DNA from: Gammaproteobacteria bacterium
GTDB taxonomy: Bacteria > Pseudomonadota > Gammaproteobacteria > Chromatiales > Chromatiaceae
NCBI GenBank assembly: GCA_030594925.1
Contig: JAUVEG010000054.1
Coordinates: 1 to 7,731 of the forward strand
Reading direction: 5' to 3'
DNA length: 7,731 nt
Made by a program: the position numbers and the translations under genes. Below the pieces are notes generated by a model. The model worked only from the letters and a program-made list of their open reading frames with translations, did no database searches and had not been told where the DNA came from. How positions within the stretch are numbered: the first letter of the stretch is position 1; the number at the start of each line of letters is the position of its first letter. Positions 1-6,661 of this stretch are shown here, in pieces.

Positions 1-1746
1 ATTCTGGTGCTGCTGATGTTTGCCTGGGGGCGCTGGCGCCATGACCTCATCGCCATGTCTGCGCTGGTGTTGTGCGCATTGCTGGGTCTGGTGCCGATGG
101 AGTCGGCTTTTTCCGGATTCAGCCATCCTGCGGTAGTGACAGTCGCCGCTGTGCTGGTTATCAGTCATGCCCTGAAGAATGCCGGCGTGGTGGACCTCGC
201 TGCCTCCCGGCTTGGATCGGTGACAGGCAATCAATTTGTGCATATCGGTCTGTTGACGCTGGTGGTGACGTTCGCTTCGGCTTTTATGAATAATGTTGGC
301 GCCCTGGCTTTGATGCTGCCTGTGGCCATCGCGACGGCCAGAAAACAGCAGCGTTCACCGGCGCTGATACTGATGCCGCTTGCGTTCGGCAGCATTCTCG
401 GCGGCATGACGACTATGATCGGTACGCCGCCGAATATCATTATCGCGTCAATACGTGCGGATATTCCCGGAAAAGAGGCGTTCGCACTGTTCGACTTCTC
501 ACCAGTCGGTATTCCGGTTGCCGTGGTCGGAGTTCTGTTCGTGATTATTATCGGCTGGCGGCTGCTGCCGAAAGAGCGTCTCGAGAAGAGTGCGGTTGAT
601 CAGCTGTTTGAGGTGGGCCAATATCTGGCCGAGCTCAAAATCAGCGATCAGTCGGAGTTGCCGGGAAAAGAGCTGCGTTCACTGGTGATGGATGAGGAGT
701 GGGATTTGCTGCTGGTGGGAATAGCCCATGAAAACAGCAGGGCAAGACCGATGGTTTCAGACTACCGCTTTGAAAGTGGAGATATCCTGGTGGTACTGGG
801 ACGTGCAGAGGAGCTGCAGCCGCTGATCGATCGTTATGGCCTGGAGATGCTGAGTGCGCCGGGTGCGGCCTTTGCGGATGTGGCGCCGGAGGAGTTGACG
901 CTGTTTGAAGGTATCGTCTCCGGAGACTCCCCGCTGGTTGGACATGGCGTTCCCTACCTGCGCCGCAGGAGCGGTGGAACCCTGGCTCTCTATGGCCTCT
1001 CGCGATATGGTGAAACGCTCAGGAAACGGTTGCGCAGGGTGACTTTTCGTATCGGCGATATTTTACTCCTGCAGGGAAAGGAGCAGCAGGTTGATGAGCA
1101 GATCGCACAGTTTGGTCTGTTGCCGCTGGCTCCCCGTGCGCTGACGCTGGGGCAGCAACGGCAGGCGGGCGTTGCCCTGCTGGTGTTTGCAGCCGCCATT
1201 GGTCTTGGAATGCTGGAAGTCATGCCGCTCTATATGGCGTTTCTACTGGCCATCATGGCTTATCTGATACTTGGCATTCTACCGGTTCGGCAGCTCTATG
1301 ATGAGATCGACTGGCCGGTTATTGTCTTGTTGGGAGCGATGATTCCCGTTGGCCAGGCGCTTGAGACAACCGGTACGACCACGCTGCTGGCAACAGCGAT
1401 AGCGGAGTGGACCAGTGGACTCAGTGTTGTGTGGGTACTGGCGCTGCTGCTGATCGTCACCATGTTTCTCTCTGACATCATCAACAATGCGGCAACAGTG
1501 CTGGTGATGGCGCCGATAGCCATCAGTCTGTCTCAACAGCTCGAGGTCTCGGTTGATCCTTTCTTGATGGCAGTTGCTGTCGGCGCCTCCTGTGCATTCC
1601 TGACACCGATCGGACATCAGTCGAATACCCTGGTCATGGGGCCGGGTGGCTATCAATTCGGCGACTACTGGCGTATGGGGCTGCCGCTGGAGATACTCAT
1701 TGTCATGGTCTCTGTGCCGATGATTCTCTATGTTTGGCCTCTTTGA
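1..1746 (+). CDS. SLC13/DASS-family anion permease with two RCK_C domains (5' partial)
   Basis: The frame is open from the first base, so the true start lies upstream; a GTG at 7 and ATGs further in are internal candidates but would trim the first membrane helix. The layout is membrane half, two soluble domains, membrane half. Hydrophobic segments fill about residues 1-190 (counted from base 7) and again about 385-579. The first half has NNVGALALMLP and GTPPNIII, the second has NNAATVLVMAP and GHQSNTLVMGPGG. These paired Asn-rich re-entrant motifs are typical of the divalent anion/Na+ symporter (CitT/SLC13) fold. Between them, about residues 200-285 and 298-375 look like two TrkA-C/RCK_C domains, each with a SGDILVVLGR- or IGDILLLQGK-like strand. 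Family members move dicarboxylates, sulfate or related anions across the inner membrane. The substrate here cannot be read from sequence. It is convergent with feoC. Confidence 0.88.
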   Translation: MLVLLMFAWGRWRHDLIAMSALVLCALLGLVPMESAFSGFSHPAVVTVAAVLVISHALKNAGVVDLAASRLGSVTGNQFVHIGLLTLVVTFASAFMNNVGALALMLPVAIATARKQQRSPALILMPLAFGSILGGMTTMIGTPPNIIIASIRADIPGKEAFALFDFSPVGIPVAVVGVLFVIIIGWRLLPKERLEKSAVDQLFEVGQYLAELKISDQSELPGKELRSLVMDEEWDLLLVGIAHENSRARPMVSDYRFESGDILVVLGRAEELQPLIDRYGLEMLSAPGAAFADVAPEELTLFEGIVSGDSPLVGHGVPYLRRRSGGTLALYGLSRYGETLRKRLRRVTFRIGDILLLQGKEQQVDEQIAQFGLLPLAPRALTLGQQRQAGVALLVFAAAIGLGMLEVMPLYMAFLLAIMAYLILGILPVRQLYDEIDWPVIVLLGAMIPVGQALETTGTTTLLATAIAEWTSGLSVVWVLALLLIVTMFLSDIINNAATVLVMAPIAISLSQQLEVSVDPFLMAVAVGASCAFLTPIGHQSNTLVMGPGGYQFGDYWRMGLPLEILIVMVSVPMILYVWPL

Positions 1747-1758
1747 TTGCTGTTTCCA

Positions 1759-1825
1759 TCGCGGCCAGATGGCTGCTCCTACAACAAATATCCACCACCT
1801 CGTAGGAGCGGCCATCTGGCCGCGA
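1759..1825. repeat. REP-like inverted palindrome pair between convergent genes
   Basis: Two 24-base arms, 1759-1782 and 1802-1825, are reverse complements except for one base (GGCTGCTCC against GGCCGCTCC), separated by a 19-base AT-rich spacer. Each arm also holds its own small hairpin, GCGGCC-4 nt-GGCCGC in the right arm and the same with one G-T pair in the left. The GTAGGAGCGG start and CCGCGA end match the general look of gammaproteobacterial REP sequences, and the head-to-head pair resembles a BIME. It lies 12 bases after the permease stop and 7 bases before the feoC stop, so it could end or stabilise both transcripts. No T-tract follows either side, so a plain intrinsic terminator is not supported. 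Confidence 0.8.
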
Positions 1826-1832
1826 AAAGATT

Positions 1833-2102
1833 CTAGCCCTTGCAGTTGCGCGGCAGCCACTCCACCGGTTGGGCTGCCGGGCGTTTACCCCATACGTACA
1901 GGGCTGTCTCCGCGCTGCCGCACTGGTTGCAGCTGCTGCCGCATGATGCCGTCAGGGTTGATTTGTGTACTTTTCCCTTGCGTATCCACTGCTCCAGCAT
2001 GCCCTCGACAGCTGCGGGATTTGCGTCAAAATGGAGTGCAATATCTGTTAAAGATGCCTGTTTACGCTTTTGCAGGTAGTTCTTGATTTCCAGCAGAATC
2101 AT
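1833..2102 (-). CDS. feoC: FeoC, small winged-helix Fe-S protein of the ferrous iron system
   Basis: This is an 89-residue protein. Residues 1-50 (MILLEIKNYLQKRKQASLTD onward, to KGKVHKS) look like the FeoC winged-helix domain. They are followed by a short cysteine loop, C54-x3-C58-x2-C61, at the place where FeoC proteins carry the Fe-S cluster cysteines; a further Cys is at 87. The start ATG overlaps the feoB stop as ATGA (2099-2102), which decides the start and suggests translational coupling. A longer open frame upstream of this ATG runs back inside feoB and is not needed. FeoC is a cytoplasmic partner of FeoB; in Klebsiella/Salmonella-type systems it binds FeoB and protects it from proteolysis, and a regulatory role has been proposed. 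Family membership rests on domain look, cysteines and position; the exact role here is inferred. Confidence 0.88.
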   Translation of the reverse strand: MILLEIKNYLQKRKQASLTDIALHFDANPAAVEGMLEQWIRKGKVHKSTLTASCGSSCNQCGSAETALYVWGKRPAAQPVEWLPRNCKG

Positions 2103-4453
2103 GTTGGCGCCTGCGCGGGTTGTTTGATCTCTCTCTCCTCTTTGTGCGCCCACACCCGCAGCCCGATGATGCATGCAGCCAGCGTTAACAGTGAGCCGCT
2201 GATCCACAGCGACGAATAGAGGGAGTGCTGGGAAAAAGTGGCAATCTGGTAGAAGTTTGTGGAGGCGATATAGGCGACAGATGTTGTCCACAGAGCAACA
2301 AACCCGGCCCAGGCTCCTCCGGCTTCACGTTTAATGGCGCCAATGGTGGCGACGCAGGGGAAGTAGAGCAGGATAAACAGCAGGTAGGCGAAGGCGCCGA
2401 TCCTGCCATCAAAACGCGAGGCCATGGCGCCAAAGGTGCCTTCATTGACCTGCTGTGATTTTGCGGCAGAGTGAGTATCTTCGACATCGCCGACACCCAT
2501 CCCCAGCGGGTCGCCGAGCATTTTGCTGACGCCTCCCAGATTTGCCGGAATCGAGGCGAAGGCGGCGTAGATGGATGCATGAAAATCAAAGTCCTCCTTC
2601 CGGGTTTCTCCAGCGTCACTCATCGCCAGGTTGGAGTAGAGTGTATCGAGGGTGCCGACAACTACCTCTTTGGCCAGCACCCCGGAGATGATGCCAAGAA
2701 TAGCCGGCCAGTTATCTTCATGGATGCCCAATGGCTCAAACAGTGGAACCGCGGATTTACTGATGCTGCTGAGGATTGAGGTCTCGCTATTCTCATTGCC
2801 GAAGGAGCCGTCCGTGCCGACTGAATTCAGCAGGTTCAGCGCCAGCACCATGATCACAATGATCTTGCCCGCCTCTTTCATAAAGAGGCGCACGCGGTCC
2901 CAGGTGCGCAGAAGGATGCCTTTCATCGTCGGCAGGTGATAGGGTGGCAGCTCCATCATGAAACCTGTGCTGGTTCCTGACAACAGGGTTTTTTTCATGA
3001 TCATGCCGGTCAAAATAGCAACGATGATGCCGATCAGGTAGAGCGCAAAGACGATGTTCTGGCCGTTGGAGGGAAAAAAGGCGGCGGCAAACAGTGCATA
3101 GACCGGCAGGCGTGCGCCGCAGGACATAAACGGGTTCATCAATATCGTCAGCTTGCGCTCACGTTCGCTCTCCAGTGTGCGGGTTGCCATCACTGCAGGG
3201 ACATTGCAGCCAAAGCCGACGATGAGAGGTACAAAAGCCTTTCCCGGCAGGCCGATAGAGCGCATGAAGCGATCCATGACAAAGGCGGCGCGCGCCATGT
3301 AGCCGCTGTCCTCGATGACCGAGAGAAACAGATAGAGCGCGGTGATAATCGGAATAAAGGTGGCGACGATCTGGACGCCGCCGCCGATGCCGTCCGCGAG
3401 TACGACTTGTAACCATTCGGGGGCGCTGGCGCTGCCCAGAACCTCCCTGAAGCCATCGACGAAGATGGCGCCGGCAATGCCATCGAAGAAGTCGATGAAG
3501 GCGCCGCCGATGCTGATGGTGAACATGAACATCAGATACATGACGGCAAGAAATATCGGAATGCCGAAGATGCGGCTCAGCACAGCTTGATCTATCTTGT
3601 CAGTCAGCGTGCGTCCGACGCGTCCCTTCTCCCGGATGACGCTCTGCGCCAGTGAGTGGGCATGGCTGTAGCGGGTATCAGCGATGTAGATATCCGCATC
3701 TTCACCAGCGCGTTTTTCGATGTGTTGCCGCCAGTGCTCCAGGCGCTCCCTTAAGGCGCCTTCTATCTTGTCGTGACTGTCGGAATCACCCTCCAGCAAC
3801 TTCAGCGCCAGCCAGTGTTTGTTGCGTTGCTCGAGATCCTGTATGTGCGGCAGCAGATCGCTGATCGCCTGTTCCACGCACTCTTCATGCGCCAGGCGGT
3901 AACCACCGGTAGCGCTGCCATTGGTGACCGCAGCCATTTGTGAAAGCAGTGACTCAATGCCTTCACCGTTGATTGCGACGATGGGAACGACGGGGCAGCC
4001 AATCTCGACAGAGAGTTTGTGCGTATCGATCGAGATACCCCGTTTTCGCGCAACATCCATCATGTTCAGCGCCAGGACGATCGGAACCCCCATCTCAAGC
4101 AGTTGTACTGTCAGATAGAGATTGCGTTCGAGGTTGCCCGCATCGACTACATTGATGATCAGGTCGGCGTCATGGCTGAGTAGATAGTCGCGGGTGACCT
4201 TTTCATCCAGTGAGCTGGCATCCAGTGAATAGATGCCGGGAAGGTCGATTGCAGTGATGGTGTTGTCGTCAAACGAAAAGTGTCCCTCCTTGCGTTCAAC
4301 GGTGACACCGGGCCAGTTCCCGGTTTTTTGGCGAATGCCGGTGAGGGTATTGAAGAGGGCGGATTTTCCGCAATTGGGGTTGCCAGCAAGGGCAATGGTG
4401 ATATCGGACGAGAGTCCTGTGTTGATCTCTCCCTTTTCACAGCAACCCATCAT
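2099..4453 (-). CDS. feoB: FeoB, GTPase-coupled ferrous iron permease
   Basis: FeoB imports Fe2+ across the inner membrane. The 784-residue protein is close to the 773 of E. coli. The N-terminal G domain shows G1 GNPNCGKS (24-31), the G2 threonine in PGVTVE (about 51), G3 DLPG (70-73) and G4 NMMD (130-133). A helical GDI-like segment follows to about 285. The membrane core from about 295 has SGYMARAAFVMDRFM (383-397), GCNVPAVMATRTLE (415-428) and the Gate-type motif PFMSCGARLPVYALF (441-455), with the conserved Cys at 445. The frame is intact. The first ATG directly follows the feoA stop (TAAATGATG). The GGAG at 4457-4460 is only 3 bases from that ATG but 6 bases from the second (4450), so translation may really start one codon later. 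The C-terminus overlaps feoC by four bases. It is co-transcribed with feoA and feoC. Confidence 0.97.
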   Translation of the reverse strand: MMGCCEKGEINTGLSSDITIALAGNPNCGKSALFNTLTGIRQKTGNWPGVTVERKEGHFSFDDNTITAIDLPGIYSLDASSLDEKVTRDYLLSHDADLIINVVDAGNLERNLYLTVQLLEMGVPIVLALNMMDVARKRGISIDTHKLSVEIGCPVVPIVAINGEGIESLLSQMAAVTNGSATGGYRLAHEECVEQAISDLLPHIQDLEQRNKHWLALKLLEGDSDSHDKIEGALRERLEHWRQHIEKRAGEDADIYIADTRYSHAHSLAQSVIREKGRVGRTLTDKIDQAVLSRIFGIPIFLAVMYLMFMFTISIGGAFIDFFDGIAGAIFVDGFREVLGSASAPEWLQVVLADGIGGGVQIVATFIPIITALYLFLSVIEDSGYMARAAFVMDRFMRSIGLPGKAFVPLIVGFGCNVPAVMATRTLESERERKLTILMNPFMSCGARLPVYALFAAAFFPSNGQNIVFALYLIGIIVAILTGMIMKKTLLSGTSTGFMMELPPYHLPTMKGILLRTWDRVRLFMKEAGKIIVIMVLALNLLNSVGTDGSFGNENSETSILSSISKSAVPLFEPLGIHEDNWPAILGIISGVLAKEVVVGTLDTLYSNLAMSDAGETRKEDFDFHASIYAAFASIPANLGGVSKMLGDPLGMGVGDVEDTHSAAKSQQVNEGTFGAMASRFDGRIGAFAYLLFILLYFPCVATIGAIKREAGGAWAGFVALWTTSVAYIASTNFYQIATFSQHSLYSSLWISGSLLTLAACIIGLRVWAHKEEREIKQPAQAPT

Positions 4454-4723
4454 TTACTCCGGGGCATCGAGAGAGGAGATCAGCAGTTTGTTGGCAATAT
4501 CAGCGCCGAGAGCGACGCGATTACCGCTGCTGGCAACAACAACTCCGTGGCCGCGATGATGCAGGATTTCCAGCTCCGAGCCGACACGCAATCCAAGGCT
4601 GAGTAGACGCCGGGAAGTTTTGCGGTCCCCCAGGAATTCTGTAATGCGCACATGCTCGCCGACTGCCAGCTGATCCAGAGATGCAGCATTGTATTGTGTG
4701 GAGGTGTCGGGCTTCAAGTTCAT
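4454..4723 (-). CDS. feoA: FeoA, SH3-like accessory protein of ferrous iron uptake
   Basis: This is the first gene of the feo operon and encodes 89 residues, somewhat longer than the 75 of E. coli because of a polar N-terminal stretch of about 14. The core from SLDQLAVGEHVRI through FLGDRKTSRRLLSLGLRVGSELEI to GNRVALGADIANKLLIS is the FeoA SH3-like beta-barrel pattern, including the LLSLGLRVGSELEI signature. FeoA is a small cytoplasmic protein that is needed for full FeoB transport, probably by contacting FeoB. The chosen ATG lies about 32 bases after the predicted transcription start. No convincing Shine-Dalgarno sequence precedes it (the bases just upstream read CTTTCCTAAT), which is odd for the first gene of an operon. 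Its stop directly abuts the feoB start. Confidence 0.94.
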   Translation of the reverse strand: MNLKPDTSTQYNAASLDQLAVGEHVRITEFLGDRKTSRRLLSLGLRVGSELEILHHRGHGVVVASSGNRVALGADIANKLLISSLDAPE

Positions 4724-4738
4724 ATTAGGAAAGCATTA

Positions 4739-4757
4739 AATAAGAATGATTCTTATT
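4739..4757. promoter_or_regulatory. Fur box
   Basis: AATAAGAATGATTCTTATT is a perfect 9-1-9 palindrome. By my count it agrees with the 19-base E. coli Fur consensus at 12 positions, including the inner AAT-N-ATT half-site core. It covers the predicted feoA start point (about 4755) and the first transcribed bases, so Fe2+-Fur bound here would block initiation. Its place in front of an iron-uptake operon supports the call. Binding itself is inferred. Confidence 0.87.
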
Positions 4758-4761
4758 GTAA

Positions 4762-4790
4762 ATAATGCGTTATTTTGACCATGATGTCAA
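4762..4790 (-). promoter_or_regulatory. Sigma-70-type promoter of feoABC
   Basis: On the minus strand TTGACA (4790-4785, a perfect -35) is followed after exactly 17 bases by CATTAT (4767-4762, 4 of 6 matches to TATAAT). This predicts a start near 4755 and a leader of about 32 bases before the feoA ATG. The weak -10 fits a promoter that needs an activator, and a candidate FNR box touches the -35 element. Confidence 0.75.
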
Positions 4791-4803
4791 TGATTCTGAT
4801 CAA
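4790..4803. promoter_or_regulatory. FNR-like box upstream of feoABC
   Basis: ATGATTCTGATCAA matches the FNR consensus TTGAT-N4-ATCAA at 9 of 10 specified bases. Its centre (4796.5) is 41.5 bases upstream of the predicted feoA start at 4755, the standard class II activator position. Anaerobic activation of feo by FNR is known in E. coli. A CRP-family protein with similar specificity could also use the site. Confidence 0.68.
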
Positions 4804-4951
4804 TTTGGTGATGAATAGCTAATCCTTCATGGATGTAAACAGGTAACATACGAGCATATTGATGAGAAAATCCGGGAGAGGGCCCTGGCAGATGAAACAA
4901 AAATCCATTCTCCGTCGACTCCTGACATTGGGGCGAGGAGTTGTCACCGGT

Positions 4952-5542
4952 ATGTCGGATGATGCAGAGCAGCGCGATCCACTGCAACTCTTTGGCGACT
5001 GGTTTACAGATGCAGAAAAAAGCGGCCTGCTGATGCCCGAAGCGATGACGCTGGCGACAGCAACTAGCGAGGGAAGGCCTTCGGCCCGCATGGTGTTGAT
5101 GAAGGATTATGATGAGGATGGTTTTGTCTTTTTCACCAACTATGGCAGCCGCAAGGCGGCAGAGTTGGAGAGCAATCCGTATGCTGCACTGTTGTTTCAC
5201 TGGTCTGCACTGCAACGCCAGGTACGCATCGAGGGAAGCGTCAGCAGGGTTACGCAGGAGGAGTCGAGGGAGTACTTCAACTCGCGGCATCGAGGCAGTC
5301 GTATCGGCGCCTGGGCGTCACGCCAGAGTGATGTGCTGCCTGAACGTGCTGTGCTCGAGCAGAGGGTGCGTGACTATAATGAGCAATTCAGCAGCGATGT
5401 GCCCTTGCCGTCATTCTGGGGTGGTTATCGACTCAAACCTGAAACATTTGAATTCTGGCAGGGAAGAGTCAGCCGGCTGCATGACAGGGTCTGTTTTGAG
5501 CGCCGGGAGAAAGGCTGGAAGGCATACCGGATGTATCCCTGA
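4952..5542 (+). CDS. pdxH: Pyridoxine/pyridoxamine 5'-phosphate oxidase
   Basis: PdxH oxidises pyridoxine or pyridoxamine 5'-phosphate to pyridoxal 5'-phosphate, using FMN and O2, as the last step of vitamin B6 synthesis and salvage in the cytoplasm. With this start it is 196 residues. Visible family blocks are RMVLMK (46-51, FMN phosphate contact), FFTNYGSRKAAELESNP (60-76), LFHWSALQRQVRIEG (81-95), SRIGAWASRQS (116-126), PLPSFWGGYRL (151-161) and the C-terminal signature FEFWQGRVSRLHDR (166-179). The ATG at 4952 has GAGGAG 11 bases upstream and gives a protein beginning MSDDAEQRDPLQLF. ATGs at 4859 and 4892 (the latter after GGGAGAGGG) stay in frame and would add 31 or 20 residues with no obvious PdxH character. 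E. coli PdxH (218 residues) has a longer N-terminus with a RREY segment that I do not see here. It is divergent from feoA. Confidence 0.95.
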   Translation: MSDDAEQRDPLQLFGDWFTDAEKSGLLMPEAMTLATATSEGRPSARMVLMKDYDEDGFVFFTNYGSRKAAELESNPYAALLFHWSALQRQVRIEGSVSRVTQEESREYFNSRHRGSRIGAWASRQSDVLPERAVLEQRVRDYNEQFSSDVPLPSFWGGYRLKPETFEFWQGRVSRLHDRVCFERREKGWKAYRMYP

Positions 5543-5588
5543 CGAGACCAACTCCTTAGATTGACAGGGCATGAAAAAATGATTATTT

Positions 5589-5693
5589 CTCGCCAAGACG
5601 CCAAGAGCGCAAAGGGTTTTCTTGGCGAGCTTGGCCTACATGGATGTAGGTCAGGGGCGCAAGCAGGACGCGGAAGCTTTGCGCCTTGGCGAG
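5589..5693. repeat. Compound inverted repeat between pdxH and rpoH
   Basis: The 211-base gap between the convergent pdxH and rpoH stops holds nested repeats. The right arm (5677-5693, CTTTGCGCCTTGGCGAG) is the reverse complement of two left-arm pieces, CTCGCCAAG (5589-5597) and GCGCAAAG (5607-5614), which are split by 9 extra bases carrying a second CGCCAAG. A third CTTGGCGAG copy sits inside at 5621-5629. At the centre is a tight hairpin, CCTACAT-GG-ATGTAGG (5635-5650), whose stem extends to about 10 pairs with one G-T. No coding potential is apparent. The form suggests a dispersed intergenic palindromic element; whether it is multi-copy cannot be told from one window. Confidence 0.68.
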
Positions 5694-5753
5694 AGCTATG
5701 ATTTAAATTTGATTCATTTGTAAAAAAGTTGGGAGTTCAAGAATGCCTCATTT

Positions 5754-6599
5754 TCAGGAACTCATCTGCGTCCTGATTTTGTTCATTGCGCTCTTCTCAA
5801 TCTGTCGAATGCGCTCTGCAGAGACGCCATACTCTTTAGCCAGCTCTTGAAGAGTTGTTTTTGCGTCACACAGCCAGCGGGCCTGCAGGATGGCCCTGCT
5901 GCGCTCGTCAAGTTGTTCCATTGCTGCGAGCAGCTGCTGGTGTTGTGATGAATTTGCATCCTGCTGTTCGACCAATTTTGCAGGTTCGCTACTTTCATCC
6001 GGCAGCCAGTTGCTGGGGGAGATGCTGCGCTCCTCATCATCAGCTCCGGGAGGGAGATCCCAGGAGAGATCACTGCCGTAGAGACGTGACTCCATTTCAA
6101 GTACGGTCTCGGGTTTGACGCCGAGATCTTCAGCAACATCGTTGACCTCCTGCTGTGAAAACCAGCCAAGGTGCTTTTTCTTGCTGCGTAGATTGAAGAA
6201 TAACTTGCGTTGTGCCTTGGTTGTTGCAACTTTGACAATGCGCCAGTTGCGCAGGATGAACTCATGAATCTCTGCGCGAATCCAGTGGACGGCATAAGAG
6301 ACCAGGCGCACGCCTTTATCCGGGTCAAAACGACGTACAGCCTTCATTAGTCCGACAGTGCCTTCCTGAATCAGATCCTGTTGCTGCAGGCCATAACCGG
6401 CATAACCACGGGCAATACGCACGACAAAACGCAGATGCGGCAGCACCAGTGATCTGGCGGCGTCAAGATCATCATGATCCCGTAGCTGCAGAGCGTAATC
6501 CCGCTCCTGTTTGGCCGTCAGCACCGGTATTTTGAAAGCGCTGCTGATGTAGCTCTCAAGACTACCTGAAGATAGTGTCAAAGCCATGCTCTCACTCAT
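5754..6599 (-). CDS. rpoH: RNA polymerase sigma-32 (heat shock) factor RpoH
   Basis: RpoH directs RNA polymerase to chaperone and protease genes after heat or protein-folding stress. It is 281 residues against 284 in E. coli. Region 2 runs through DLIQEGTVGLMKAVRRFDPD (75-94) and VRLVSYAVHWIRAEIHEFIL (97-116). The diagnostic RpoH box QRKLFFNLR is at 130-138. The region 4.2 helix-turn-helix is about 248-276 (TLQELAKEYGVSAERIRQIEKS). The ATG at 6599 is preceded by AAGGA (6609-6613) with 9 bases between; a second in-frame ATG at codon 5 is a minor alternative. It follows ftsX, the usual gammaproteobacterial order, but has its own control region with a sigma-E-like promoter and a CIRCE operator. 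No clear hairpin terminator follows; the compound repeat downstream may serve. Confidence 0.97.
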   Translation of the reverse strand: MSESMALTLSSGSLESYISSAFKIPVLTAKQERDYALQLRDHDDLDAARSLVLPHLRFVVRIARGYAGYGLQQQDLIQEGTVGLMKAVRRFDPDKGVRLVSYAVHWIRAEIHEFILRNWRIVKVATTKAQRKLFFNLRSKKKHLGWFSQQEVNDVAEDLGVKPETVLEMESRLYGSDLSWDLPPGADDEERSISPSNWLPDESSEPAKLVEQQDANSSQHQQLLAAMEQLDERSRAILQARWLCDAKTTLQELAKEYGVSAERIRQIEKSAMNKIRTQMSS

Positions 6600-6634
6600 A
6601 ATAATAAATCCTTAGTTATTTCCTGTGTAATAGT

Positions 6635-6661
6635 TTAGCACTCATTAAGTGAGAGTGCTAA
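6635..6661. promoter_or_regulatory. CIRCE operator (HrcA binding site) in front of rpoH
   Basis: TTAGCACTC, nine bases, then GAGTGCTAA is an exact match to the CIRCE inverted repeat bound by the HrcA repressor. It ends 35 bases before the rpoH ATG and covers the -10 element and predicted start of the sigma-E-like promoter. CIRCE normally controls groESL and dnaK operons, so its presence before rpoH is notable. hrcA itself is not in this window. Confidence 0.95.

Noticed and set aside
1759..1825. Intrinsic rho-independent terminator
   Set aside because: The hairpins are strong but no T-run follows on either strand; a REP-like call fits better.
1279..1860. Long open frame (193 codons) on the minus strand inside the permease gene
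   Set aside because: It is antisense to a clear membrane-protein gene, is rich in Arg, Gln and His with no domain pattern, and runs into the REP-like repeat; a codon shadow.
2103..2291. Upstream extension of feoC inside feoB
   Set aside because: It overlaps conserved feoB coding sequence, and the ATGA junction at 2099-2102 gives a FeoC of normal length.
4775..4790. TTGAC-N6-GTCAA dyad as a separate operator or FNR site
   Set aside because: The spacing is two bases too long for FNR, and its right half is simply the perfect -35 TTGACA of the feo promoter read on the other strand.
4787..5290. Minus-strand open frame across the feoA-pdxH gap and pdxH
   Set aside because: It is antisense to pdxH and covers the feo promoter; no recognisable protein features.
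5109..5564. Second plus-strand frame (151 codons) within pdxH
   Set aside because: It is a shifted shadow of pdxH; the PdxH signature motifs are all in the other frame.
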